Source of the DNA: Cycas panzhihuaensis
Lineage: Eukaryota; Cycadophyta
Length of the DNA: 64,000 bases
Reading direction: 5' to 3'
NCBI GenBank assembly: GCA_023213395.1
Contig: CM041465.1
Location: 144,219,741-144,283,740 of the forward strand
The notes beneath the pieces were generated by a model. The model was not told where the DNA came from and searched no databases. It saw only the letters and a program-made list of their open reading frames with translations. Below are positions 1 through 12,600 of the stretch, one piece after another (positions within the stretch are counted from its first letter, which is position 1; every line of letters begins with the position of its first letter). The position numbers and the translations under genes are program-made.

Positions 1-266
1 ACATTATAACATTTAGCTTCAAAATTAAAATCAACCATTTCATCTTTATATTAATTACTATATTCTTCCCCACCCCACACTTTATTTAATTTTTTCTATT
101 ATAACTGATATATAATAAAACCCTTCCCCTTTAATTTTTTCCTAAAATTAGCATTCTCTTTATTATAATATAAGGTATTTATAACCTTTAACCCCTTACT
201 CTTATTATATTTTAAATTTAAATCAATACACCTCTCTTAATTACATTTTTTATTAAAATTAAACTG

Positions 267-301
<35 letters not shown>

Positions 302-1031
302 TCTAATTAAGCCTAATTAACTTTAGGATAAAACTTCTTTAAAATTATGTTCATCTTAGGGCAATTAAAATAAACCAACTACTACATAAAATACACGTAT
401 TGATTAGGACATTAACCCTTCTTTATTGTATTTTTTATCATCCTCACTACAGTGTTCTCCCCTATAACATAATACTTCTTTAAAATATTAATTAAATTCT
501 CTTTTTTAATCAATAAAACTTTTTATAAACCTCATTAAATATTTATAAATTAAATCCTTTTCAACACTAGATTTTAATTATCTTATTTTACTTAACTAAT
601 TAATAAGACCTTTTTTTAATTTAAAATGTCTTTTAAACCATATATCTTTTTTTTTTCTCTGCATTTTGTAGAAGCCCTATAATAAACTTACAACCCATTG
701 TTTACTAACTGACAATAGTAAATCAATAAACCTTTATCTTATTCATATCTATCTCTCAAAACAATAAAATCATAATCTAAAAACTTTAGTTATAAAGTTT
801 TTTTTTCTTAAGTAAAACACTTACTTTGTTAAGGGCGACTATTAATTTTTTAAAAGGGGAACATGTAATTCCTTTTTAAGAGGAAAGGTATTCATTCATC
901 CTACTATGATTTTCAGTTTTTAATCATGCCTATGAAATACTAATCTAATGTTTGGTAACTTTTTTTAAGTGATTATTTTTTCACCTACACTTATATCCTC
1001 TAATCTCTAATCAAACCCTACAATTCCCAAT
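1..1031. other. AT-rich non-coding stretch upstream of Copia-A
   Basis: Very AT-rich sequence with homopolymer runs and no reading frame of note. A 5' LTR of the copia element that begins at 1032 should lie here, but I find no copy of the LTR seen at 5297 and no convincing tRNA primer binding site. The 5' LTR is therefore lost, replaced or too diverged to see by eye. Confidence 0.6.
269..299. repeat. (TA)n microsatellite
   Basis: About 15 uninterrupted TA dinucleotides inside AT-rich DNA. Confidence 0.95.
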
Positions 1032-2030
1032 ATGGCTCTAATGTCAAGGACAACCACTTGCATTCCAATTCCAGTTTTAATTGGCTCAAACTATGCTGAC
1101 TGTAGGAATCACATATCCCATCAGCTTAAATAGCAAAAGATATAGTGATATGTAATAAGTGAATTTAAAAAACCAACTGACGTAACTTTAGAAAGCTATA
1201 TGGTATATCTGATGAACTTAGATTCAGCCCTAGGTACCATCTTGAACTCACTTTCACCAAAAATCAGTCAATAGTTTTTTGAAATAGACAATCTAGCCAC
1301 TATCTGGAATACTTTGAAAGAAAAATATGATAAGGTCGATACACATCAACTAGCTGTCTTAGAACAGTAATTGTATGACCTTAATTATGATGATTTTTCT
1401 AAAGTTGGGGATTTTTAATGTAAAATTCAACTAATTAATAAAGACCTAGGTAATTGTACTAAATTTAAAACTAAAGTAGGTGATACTGAACAAATAATCA
1501 CTCATCCTAAAGACGACGATATGCTCATTCATCTTACAATAAACAAATTACCAAACATTTTAATTTTTTTAAAATAACAAGACAACAAGCTGGAATCCTT
1601 CTATAACTTTTAATTAGTTGACAAACAAACTGATAGAACATCAAATGATGTTAATTCAGACAAGCATATTAAAAGATCTTTTCCATGCTTTATTTTCTAA
1701 AACTAAGCCATAAAATAAAAACAAACATCAAAACAACTTTAACAGTAATCTAAAATTTCAGAAACCTCATAGAGGTTCACCACCTAACTCCCAAAATAAT
1801 GTTAAGTATTTTAGTCCTTCTAAACATCAGAACACTTCTAATCAGTCCTTTCCTAATCGAAACAATGTAAATCCTTCTTAGAGCACTAGTTTTGCCTATT
1901 GTCATAAAAGAGGCCACACTATTGATATCTGTAGAAGTAGAATAGCTTTGAAAATATGGAAAGCTTCCAAGGGATTATAAAATCGACCTCAATCCTGACT
2001 ACAAAACTGACAACAAATTCATAATCGTTC
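1032..2030 (+). pseudogene. Copia-A gag remnant
   Basis: The likely start ATG at 1032 opens a copia-type gag N-terminus with the conserved L-x-G-x-N-Y pattern; the tryptophan usually found three residues later reads as cysteine. Many in-frame stops and some frame changes follow. A CCHC zinc knuckle remnant lies at about 1894-1932 and reads AYCHKRGHTIDIC, so the first cysteine is lost while the rest of the knuckle is intact. In family members this protein forms the virus-like particle and binds the element RNA. The assignment rests on the N-terminal motif, the knuckle and the pol genes downstream. Confidence 0.7.
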
Positions 2031-2076
2031 TCTAATGGTAATAACTTCTGCATTTGTTACCCTAACTAATCAACCA

Positions 2077-3330
2077 CCACAATGGATCATTAACTCTAGT
2101 GCGTCCCATCATATGATAGGATAATAAAAAAACTTATATACTTATCAATCTGAAACTAACTCTGAAGAAGAGATTTCTTTTGGAAGTAGAACCCAACTTA
2201 AAGTAAAAGGATCAGGTGATGTTACCTTAAAAGATAGTTCAATAAAGGATGTCTTTTATGTACCTGGTTTGTTACCAAACCTACTCTCAGTTTACCAAAT
2301 CTACCAGAAAGACCTTATTATCGAATTCTGGAAAGATAAATTTATTATTAAAGAACTATTAAACAAATTTAAACGTATTACCTTTGGACATGTTGATCAT
2401 AGTACAGGTCTATGTAGTTTAACAAGTTTATAAAATAATAAAACAAAACCCTTCAATGCCTTTATAGTCATATCTGACTTAGTCAGTAAACTATAGCATG
2501 CACAATTTGGCCATACTAATTATGGAAAACTTCAATACCTAAAATGACATGATATGGTTTATGGTCTTCCACCTTTAAATACTGTTTATGGTATCTACGA
2601 AGCCTGTGTAATAGGTAAGCAACACATGGACCCTTTTCCACATAAAACTCAATTCAGAGAAAAAGTTCCACTTGAACTTATTCACTCTGATATATGTGGA
2701 CCACTTCATGTAACATCATATTCTGGCTCTCGTTATTTTGTTACATTTATTGATGATTTTTCTAGAAAATGTTGGGTATACACACTCAAAATACATAGTC
2801 AAGTATTTGATATTTTTATAAATTCAAAACACTTGTTGAAAACCAATCAAACTCAAAAATTAAAATTTCTAGATCTGATAATGCCAAGGAATACTTAAGT
2901 GACAAATTCACTTCCTTCTGTAAGAAGCACAGAATTCAATTTCAGCATTCTGTTGCATACACTCCTCAGCAAAATGGTGTTGTTGAACGCAAGAACTGCA
3001 CTATTGTTGAGATGACTCATTCCATGTTACATGCAAAGAATCTTGATCTAAAATTGTGGGCAGAAGCAATTAACTACTCCAACTATCTTATAAACCGCTT
3101 ACCTAGTAAATACTTATAAAGTATTACTCCAAAAAACTAGTAGTCTGCAAGAAAACCCTAAGTCAATCATTTACAAATCTTTTGAAGCATTGCGTGGGGA
3201 CACGTTCCCAAAGAAAAACGTAAGAAACTAGATCCTAAAAATTAAAAATACATCTTCGTTAGATACAACAAAGAAAGTAAAGCCTATAGACTTTTGGATC
3301 CAGTCACGCATTAAATTTTAATTTGGTGTG
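2077..3330 (+). pseudogene. Copia-A protease and integrase remnant
   Basis: The protease active site, normally DSGAS, reads NSSASHHM at about 2092-2120, so the catalytic aspartate is gone. Integrase follows from about 2490 with the degraded zinc-binding region. The core contains HSDICGP with the first acidic residue, then FVTFIDDFSRK. Near 2820 the frame shifts; the next frame carries SDNAKEYL, TPQQNGVVERKN (with the last catalytic glutamate) and a recognisable downstream helix region. All three DDE residues can be seen but are split across two frames. Integrase normally inserts the cDNA into the genome; this copy cannot be translated in one piece. Confidence 0.85.
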
Positions 3331-3689
3331 ACATAATATTTGATGAAAAATGATCTTCTTTAACTTCTACTTATGTAAAACTTCTGGTTGAAAATTTGTT
3401 AACCAACACATATTTGGTTGACCCCTACGATAAATAAGTTGATCTTGAAATTATAGAATCTTTATCTACCCAAGTCCATAATTAGACTTTATCTAAATCT
3501 ATTGAAATAGACTCTTCTTCTCAAGCTAACTCCTTAGCTCAACCTGTATCTACAGAAACAATAACTAACAAATGGCCTGTATGGGCAAAGAAAATACTTA
3601 CTGACGTTGGATCTGATGTAGGTAATCTTTCAGATACCAAGCGAACACATGCCTCAAAATTACATGTTAACTATGTTTTAATATTCAAA

Positions 3690-5249
3690 ATAATAGACAA
3701 TAATGATCCTAAAACCTTTAAACAAACTAGTAACAATCATGTATGGAAGGAAGCTATGCAAGTTGAATTTGACACTTTAAACAAGAATTCAACTTGGGAT
3801 CTTGTACCACTCCTATCAGGGAAAAATGTAGTTGATTGTAAATGGGTTTACAGAACCAAATACAACTCAACAGGCACAATTGAATACTATAAAGCTCGCT
3901 TAGTCACAAAAGGATTTTCAAAAATTGATGGCATAAATTATAACGAAACCTTTACCCCTATTGAAAAGATGAATACTATAAAAATAATTCTTGCTCTAGC
4001 AGCCAAGTTTGGTTAGGAAATCCATCAAATGGATGTAAAGAGCACATTCATGACTAATGATCTCAAAGAAGAGATCTACATGTCTCAACCACCTAGCTTT
4101 ATTAATAATCCTAATTTAGTTTGTAAACTAAAGAAATATATTTATAGATTAAAACAAGCTCCTCAAGCTTAGTACACTAAAGTTGACGATTATCTAATTC
4201 AAATTATATACACTAGATGTATTAGTGATCTAAATCTTTATTTCAAATATGAAAATAAAAATATTACCATTTTAATCATGTATGTTGATGATATCATCAT
4301 CACTAGATCATCAACAAATAACATTCATCACTTAAAAATAACTTTAATGAATAAATTTGAAATGACCGATCTAGGTCTCCTACATTATTTTCTTGGATTA
4401 TAAATTTATCAAAATGATTTAAAAATAATTATATCCCAACTAAAATATATTTTAGACTTAATTAAATGGTTTAACATGGAAAATGCTAAACCCGTCTCTA
4501 ATCCATTACAATTAGAAGTAAAACTATCTCTTGATTGTTCTACACCTTTATGTGATCCAACCTTATATAGGCAACTTATTAGTAGTCTTATTTATTTAAC
4601 TCATACCCACCCTGATATATCTTATGATGTCGCTTTATGTTTACGTTATATGCAAAAGCCACATGAATCACATTGGAAAGCTACTAAATGTATATTACGA
4701 TATCTTCAGAACACTATTTTTTATGGACTAACTTATAATTTTTACAGTAAACCTTTAACCTTAATCGGATGTACTGATTCAAACTGGGTATGTGACATAA
4801 ATGATCATAAGTCTACATCAGGTTATGTATTCTTTCTAGATTCTTCACCCATTACTTAGTCTAGTAAAAAAATGCAGGCACTAACTCTATCAATGACTGA
4901 AGTTAAATATCGAGCACTCGTTGAAGGCAACAAAGAAGCACTTTGGCTAAAATCTCTTCTAAATGAAATTGGTCTATCTCCTAACTCTTCTATAGAACTT
5001 AAAGTTAATAATCAATGTGTCATTGCTATTGCTAAAATTCTGGTTGTACATTCTAGAACTAAATATATAGAATTACATCAGCATTTTATTCGTAATCTTG
5101 TTACTAATAATATTGTTCATTTGTCTTATTGTCCTACAGATCTACAAGTTGCTGACATACTCATAAAGTCTTTGACTGAAGTCAAGTTTCTAAACCTACG
5201 AGATTTGTTAAAGATAAAAGAAGTCTCCATCAAAGAGGGATCAACGTGA
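3690..5249 (+). pseudogene. Copia-A reverse transcriptase and RNase H remnant
   Basis: One reading frame runs from about 3740 to 5249, broken only by stops near 4014, 4170, 4401 and 4857. RT landmarks include the WDLVPL-x(5)-N-V-V-D-C-K-W-V region, KARLVTKGFS, the QMDVKSTF block and an intact YVDD box in MYVDDIIIT at about 4279. The RNase H part includes RQLISSLIYL, TDSNWVCD and the C-terminal HTKYIELHQHFIR-like block. Three of the four stops replace a conserved tryptophan (TGG to TAG), a G-to-A pattern typical of methylcytosine deamination in silenced elements. In life this enzyme would copy element RNA into DNA. Confidence 0.9.
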
Positions 5250-5286
5250 TGAAGGCCTTCTTTTTCTATATTATAAAAGCTAACAT

Positions 5287-5296
5287 TAAAGGGGGA
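5287..5296 (+). other. Polypurine tract of Copia-A
   Basis: TAAAGGGGGA directly precedes a TG-starting LTR, the usual position of the plus-strand primer. Confidence 0.75.
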
Positions 5297-5732
5297 TGTT
5301 AAGATTATTAATGTTAGTTTTATTTAATTATTATGTTATATTTATGTCACATGTGTAAATAAACATTTAAGTGATTCAAAGGTTTAAAGTTATTAGTTTA
5401 TGTTACTATTTTATTATTATGTGAAGTTCGCTGGAAATGCGCAATTACCCATTTCAATGAACCTTTCTTGTTATTAATACCCTCTCCTAGATTCAAGGAG
5501 GTGGTTTTGAGAATCTAGGAGGTTGTCCAAAGCCTGTTTCAAAGGCTGGTCTTTTATATTTAGATGGTACTTTTATTAAGGTCTTTGTATAGTTTTTGAT
5601 ATAAATAAAATCATAGCTTAGGAGGTGGTTTTTGTTCCCCAGAAAGGGTTTTCCACCTGGTAAAACCTGTGTATGTGTGCAATGTTTATTTACTTGTGAT
5701 TTTCTATCTTCTTGATCCTGTGACATTGTGCA
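5297..5732 (+). repeat. Copia-A 3' LTR (right end approximate)
   Basis: Starts TGTTAAGATT immediately after the polypurine tract. No second LTR copy is visible, so the end is a guess placed at a CA near 5732. The interior holds an AT-rich TATA-like stretch around 5600. Confidence 0.5.
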
Positions 5733-8700
5733 TAATACCTATTCTGATAGAATTGAATAAAACAAAGGGTTGAAATAGAGACTAATGGCAAATTTGAAAT
5801 GTCTAGGAAAAGCATGAATGTTTATGCATTTAATATTTGAAATAAAGGTTTGTTACAATTATGTTAAAATCTATAATATAGAGTAAAATATTCTTATAGT
5901 ACCCATCCATAGCCATGATCACTTTGAAATGTATAATCATAAATCATGAATGACTTATCAAGGTGGTTAAAGATAGGGTCTCCAAAAGTAGCCATGATTA
6001 TGTTACTTCATTAGCTAGAAGTTCATAATTATGAAATGATGATGGTTGTTGCTATGTTTGCTCTTGCATAAAGATCGTGATAACTTAGAGATGTCTTTCG
6101 AAAACCATATAAGAACATGCCATTGCATTGTCTACAAACTCAATTTGTCATAATGTAAAGATATACTAAATACAATTGTGGTTATTATGTAAAGTACTAA
6201 ATATGCTCATCATCTACAAAGATAGTTATCGTGGAAGCATTGTACCCTCTAAATAAGGAACTAGATACTTATGTATTTATTCTTGGATTCTTGAATGATT
6301 GTGGTTATGGAAATATTCCTTGTATAGTCAATGGCGAGGGATCAAGCCTCTGCCAATGATGCCTTACGTTAGTATGAAGCTTTAGTACTCATAGTCTTCT
6401 TATTGGTAGGGTCATTATTTATATTCCTACCAGCCTAGGTTATTTATTGGTTCATGCAACTAGTGTAAGAAAATGAAGTTCGGGGAGCTCTTATTATAAT
6501 CCATGTCAACAAGATGAGACTATTTATTCAAATGACAACAATACAATGAATTGACTAATTCATCACCTAAAACTCTAATGTGCAAGTCAAAATTTAACAT
6601 TGAATTAAAAAAATTATAAACTATTTAAAAATTAAATTATATTAAATGTAATTTAGAATCTGGACATGCACGAACATCAAAATTTATTAAGGCATATTTA
6701 ATTTTTTTTTAAATATTAAATTTATATTAATTAGATTAGATATATGTTTGGAATTTGTTAGCCTCCTAACCTTCTAGCAGTTAGTTAGATTGAGGATGTA
6801 ACACAACTAACAAGCCAATGAAAAGTAGGCTAAACTGATTTTCTTAAGTAACGTTCACTTTTTCATGACATACAAATAATTTTTTTAGCATAACTCTTTA
6901 TTAGAGTGTTAGATTTAGGCATTGTCAATTGTGTGGGAAAGAGAATTTTGAGACAGTTAAAATGACTAGTCATGAGACATGTTTCAAAAATTAGAAAATA
7001 AATATTTTAATGAGTAAAGTTGAGAAAAGTAGTTTTGACTTTATAACATATCTATTTTTTTAGCAATTTTAAATATGTTTTGGCATATTTTAACGTTTTT
7101 TAAGGCTCTTAAGTTATAATGATGAGATTGATGATAGATGAAGGAAGAAAAGGCAGTTTTATTTAAGAGTGGATATTAAAGTCTTATTTATAATAAGTTA
7201 ATGCTTAAAATTAAAAATGTAGGACACATTTAATATAAATTTATTATGGGAATCTTAGATATATCAAACATAATGAAACCCCCCTTTAATACTTAACATA
7301 TTTAGTGAAGTGTAATCGCCAACACTAATCAAATTCAATGATCACTTAGTTTATTATTAATTACATGATAATTAATGACACCACTTGATATTTGTTGATA
7401 AAGGGATCATTGTTATGTGAAGTTGTGTGTTGAAGAGCTAATGAGATGATGTCATTTCCACCTATTTATGAGACATGGAGAAAAAGTTTCATATGTTGAT
7501 TACTTAGCATATAAAAATCAATAATTGAGAAATCTAACTAGTATTAAATATATGTTCATTAGTGAGAAATTTGACTTGTTATGTATGAAAAGAGGCATGG
7601 GAATACACAGTCTATATTACCTTATTACAACTAACTTGACTTGGCTAGGTGGTATACCCTATTCTTAGAGTTAGTATGTTTAGTTTATTAATTTGTTGAT
7701 GTTGATGATATTTTATTAGTTGCTTAAAAAAACCATAGAAGATGTGTACAAAAGTGTGCAAAAGCATTGATGGAGATAGCACATAAATTATTTGCTTGTA
7801 TATAAGAGGTAAGATGAATGATGCTACTACTATACAATATATAACAAGTATTGTTATTCTCATATGCAAGAGGCGAGATGTTCATGCTACTCTTATATAA
7901 CATATTTGCCTGACATCTAACATAGTTTTGTTTGTTGATAAACCACATACAAGAAACATTTCCTAAAGAACTGGTGATTATAATAGTCATTAGCTTATAT
8001 ATTTCGGTAGATGGTTATTGTTTTATATAGATATTAGCAATCATTTTAATTCATGAGATTTTGATAAGATGACAGATTGATAGTATTAATGTTTATTACA
8101 ACTTTACAAATGAAGATATAAAGTTGTTAAGGAGAAAACTTCATATAATATGATAAGTAAAAGTCATGAATTAAGATTGGTTTATAGCTTTAGAGGTGGA
8201 TGCTCATAGTTAGTTATTGATGACCATATAATGGTTTGATTATAGATTCATAGGTTAATTCTTGTAAGAGACAAGCATGATAAAGACAGGTTATAGGTTT
8301 TTCAAGTTATAGGTGATACAACTTTATTCAGTTTAATAGAAATTTACATAAGTTTATAGATTCTAACATACAAGAAAAGTATAAAATAAATAAAGGCAAA
8401 AGATGAATATAAAGATTATAAATTGAAGATATTAAATATTAAGTTGGGATGTTAGAATATGTAATATTTTCACATATCTAATATTTAATATAAAGTTGTG
8501 CTTTCACACAATCTCACACATAAAAGTATTGATAAGTGTGACACATATAATTATTCATATATACATCCTATTGGATGATGAAAAGGCTTAAGAGATATTA
8601 TAAGCTATTCATGATATTGCAAATCTATAAATTTGTGCACATACTACTTGGTAACTTGAGAGATGGAGGATTAACTTGGAGATATAATCATTTGAAGATC

Positions 8701-9364
8701 ATAAAGAGGAGCTCCTAACTCTAACCTTCTTCTATGCTTTTTCCACACTAGGTTTTCCATATATAAATATATTCTCTTGTGGTGATGCTTATTATATATT
8801 TGTTGATATGATATTACTTTATGTTCATGATATTGCTTGATACGTTAATTTTACATTACATGAGTTGTGTATATAATCCTCATGATATGAATGATTAATT
8901 TTACTTCTTTGATATGTTTCCACTATGCATGATGAGTTCATTCTAATATGATATATTAGAGAATTAAAATTCCAATAATAATTTATTTTTTTTAATTTAA
9001 AAGTTAAAGAAATACCCCCTTTGAGATGTTTAATATAGGGATTGGGTAATATTATGAGAGGATTCACAAATTATGATGTAGCCATGTTACTCAAAGTAAG
9101 CATTAGTTAAAAAAATAATACCTAGTCACTATATAGGCCCAAAATCTAGGAAATATAGGTGTAATAAATCTAATACGAAATCCTTATCCTCTTAGTGAAA
9201 TATAATTAGTTCAATCCTTACCTTTAGGAGTAGTATATCCACCTCTTCCTTTAGGTAATACTTACATCATATAATCTTTTGTCCTCTTATTTTTGAGATT
9301 ACCCTAACAATTTATAAGTCTAAATTCCTTATGTCCTCTCTATAATGGTGTTCTTCCTATACTT
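5733..9364. other. AT-rich spacer without recognised genes
   Basis: Low GC, dense stops in all frames, scattered short repeats. Around 7790-7910 two imperfect copies of a motif with TATAAGAGGTAAGATG / TGCAAGAGGCGAGATG stand close together. A short YVDD-like peptide near 7690 and a TGTTAG start near 8450 hint at further worn copia debris, but neither is supported by flanking domains. I see no gene. Confidence 0.55.
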
Positions 9365-9690
9365 GTTATTAATTTTATTCTGCCTAACTTCTCTTCAACT
9401 ATTAAAGATAATTGATAGGCTTCATCAATAGTTCTTGTCTAATTTAAGGTTAGCTCATTTCGAATAGCATAATTCGGGCTATTCACAAATCTAATTATCT
9501 TTTACTCCTCATTCTCACTTTGTTTAGTCCTAATAGACAATTTATAAAAACTCCTCTGTGTACTCTAACACACTCTTCTTCCTTTAACTTAAGTTTCAGT
9601 ATTGCTTGAATAAATCTTTATTACAATCCATGTGTATAAATTTCTCCTTTATCTTGGCTACCATATCACTCCATTTTATAACCTTCAACT
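9365..9690 (-). pseudogene. Ty3/gypsy gag relic
   Basis: The minus strand carries a retrotransposon gag (capsid) signature: WSDMVAKIKEKFIHMD, then FKQY, a SVLEYTEEF block, a frame change of one base, KLSIRTKQSENEE, and finally RFVNSPNYAIRNELTLN followed by EAYQLSLIVEEKL. These match the spacing of the gypsy-type gag domain, in which a W-x(3)-K-x(2)-F block is followed by Q-x(2)-S-V-x-E-Y and then a GL-x(2)-I-x-L helix. Several stops and at least one frameshift show it is dead. No protease, RT or LTR belonging to it is recognised nearby. Confidence 0.7.
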
Positions 9691-12600
9691 AGCCATTCCC
9701 CCCTTTAGAATCTCAATTTTTATTGAACTCCTCTTCTTACTGAAGAACTTAACTAATAATTCCTGAATATTAATTAGACATTACTCTTGCTCTTTATGTC
9801 TAGCATTCTTTCATTCTAATTATATGTCATCTCCCAACCTCAATCTCTTCCCTTCTTCTTCTTTTCTTTTTATCGAGAACTCTAACACTTTAGGTTTTAT
9901 CATTTTGACCCCTCTTGCATTCCTTCTCAACATCCTATGAGGCTTCTTTTCAAGCTTAAACTCAATTACAAATGTTAAAGATAGTTTCCTTTGGCTCCCT
10001 AACTATTTGATGCTTCAACTTTTTGGCACCCTTAGCTTTAATATCATAAATGATGTAGGGCTCTCCTTATCCATAACATACTAATCTCTTAATGATTTAG
10101 TACCTTTCCAAGACAAAGAAATATGACAACCCATAAAGAAGATAATGAACAAATAAAATACTGACCCACAATACCTAATATAGTATCCATGATCTTTTTA
10201 AAATGAATATTTAATTTCTATATATAAATATACATTATAAAGAGAACACCTAAAAGGGATAATATTACACTATGGCCCCTAGCTAAGTTTTACTCACCCT
10301 TTATTCTCTCTTAAACCACTATCTTAAGAGTCAATACCCTATAAGCCAAAAAATCCCTTCCCATTTAGCCCAAGTCCCACATATCCTTGTTTTGAGTCCT
10401 TTTTCTTCCTCTTGTCATCAACCACAACTCTAAGTTTTTTATTGTGGATTTGATCATTGCTCTAATCTCCTTCACACTGTATCCTTTAAAATCCATTGTG
10501 CTTTGTCACATTCCACTCATAAGTCTTTAAGGTATAACAAGTGCATGTAGATCCCTATCTTAAATGACATTAGTAATGGATTAACATGCACAATGTGTTG
10601 CCGCTATTGGTGTGCTTCGCATGAATAATAGATTATGATTATTTGGCATGCAATTTGGTTGATAGGATCCTTCTTATATAACTATTAATCTTCTTATATT
10701 TCTATAATTTCGTGAATTGGCCACATGTTTACAATCCAATAACCTCTAATCATTTATAACTTACTCCATTCTTGTTCTCTTTGATATAGCCAACCTTATG
10801 TAAATCTTCCAGGTGTGAAGTTATTACATTGATGACATGCATCCATGATCTAATAGTTGTAGTTTAACTTACATATATATCTTCTCATGATAACTCACTC
10901 ACCACACCCAAATAAGTGATATACTTTTTTGCCAAATTCACTAGATGATGCCATGTGTCCTCTATTTGATGGTAGTATTTTAATCACAACTTCACTTCTC
11001 AACAAAAGTTCTAAACTTTATCTCTTTTCCAAGTAATCAGTCTACTTGTGAGTTGCTTTGAGTATGGCCACTTGTTCTTTAAATCATCAATGATGATTTA
11101 TTTGTAGCTTACCACCTCGATGGCTCATAACTCATAATGTTTGATTTCCCCATCATACTTTATGTGAAGCCACTTCTTATGAAGCATAACTTATAAAGCC
11201 TATATATTCGTACACCTACATTTTACGAATATTAAACTCTGTGAACTTTATTTTCTTGCAAAAGACTTATGAAGCTTACTAAGATTACTCATTCATGTAG
11301 ACTGCTTTACGAACAAAATCTCCTAAGTCTAATAGCCAAAAATACATATGTATATGGATACTCTACGTTAGACACATATGAATTGATTTAATGATGTTTA
11401 ATGGTATAATGAATCATATATTTATATCATTTATGTATAAAAAGGTATATTTTCTAAATAAAAATGTAAACCTTTTATTAACTTAACTATAATTAATTAT
11501 CATCTAATGATTGATCATTAAGAATAATATGTATAATTAATTATTTTATTTAACTATCTATTGTTTATTTAGCCTTGTACATACTTGTTTAGATCTATTA
11601 TATATTAATAACCTTGAATGAATTATAAACTAGGTTAAAAAAAATGGTTAAGTACATTATAAATGACAATAAATGTTATAGATCTTATATATCCACCTAA
11701 AAAATGATTATTTTAATATTTTTATTCCAAAATTATTTTATATAGCTATAATTAAATAAAATGGAGAAATGTAATGATTATAAATATTTTGTAAATATTT
11801 ATTTGATTTATAAAATAATACAAATGAATGAATGGTTTTCATCGATTATTAGCGCTCAACAAAATGATATTTATGGCTAGTACAAATACTAATATATGTT
11901 ATATATAAGTACTCAATCTTTGTAATAATTCTTTATAATAATGGTTTATGCATAAGGGAGAAGGGTAAGAGTTGTATTGACAATTGTAATGGCAATGCTA
12001 TTAATGAATGTCCCAACATTCAATAAACAACATGTTAGTTATTGAATTTTGTGTCTATCTCAAGTGGATAACTAATGATAGCTATTATTAATACCTTAAA
12101 ACATATATGCCATAATATGAGAAGTTTAGGATATGACATTGGTTATGTGTTAATACATATATATGTTAATCAAAATAGTACACAACTTCTCCCTTTACAA
12201 TCTCATGTACATTTTAAAGGAAAGTTAATTAAAGTTAAGGCATAGATACATATAGAATATCTAAGGAGTTATGATGGACTTTTCTTAACTTTCTTTCTAT
12301 GAAGCCATGTTTCATGATTTCCTAAGCTTGGTTATTATTATAATAGATGATTAATGATAGTTGTGGATGTAGATGCAAAGGTATTTGAGTGAAAGATATT
12401 AATTTTAAATATAGATTATAATTTAATATTTAGTAGGCAAAGATATATCCATTAATAGTTGAGGCCTTTGATAAAATATGGCTACATTTATATAAAGTAT
12501 CTTATTATCTCTTCTTTTGCTACTCTTAATAATTGAGTAAGAAACCTTTTATTTTATTTAGTAAATTTATTATCTTTAATGAGCATTATAATCTAAATAT

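Larger units (their letters stand above)
1032..5732 (+). mobile_element. Copia-A: decayed Ty1/copia retrotransposon
   Basis: Domains run in the copia order gag, protease, integrase, reverse transcriptase, RNase H on the + strand, followed by a purine tract and a TG-starting LTR. Integrase before RT is the diagnostic order for Ty1/copia. The element is dead: gag and protease are full of stops, integrase has a frameshift, and the RT-RNase H half keeps one frame with four nonsense codons. The 5' LTR is not visible. The right boundary is approximate because the LTR end has no second copy to compare with. Confidence 0.85.

Noticed and set aside
7690-7725. YVDD-like peptide that could be a copia RT catalytic box
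   Set aside because: The words just before and after do not follow RT, and the frame is full of stops; a four-residue match in AT-rich DNA is weak.
8441-8820. Possible LTR start (AAGTTGGGA followed by TGTTAGAATATG)
   Set aside because: No second copy, no primer site and no adjacent retroelement domains.
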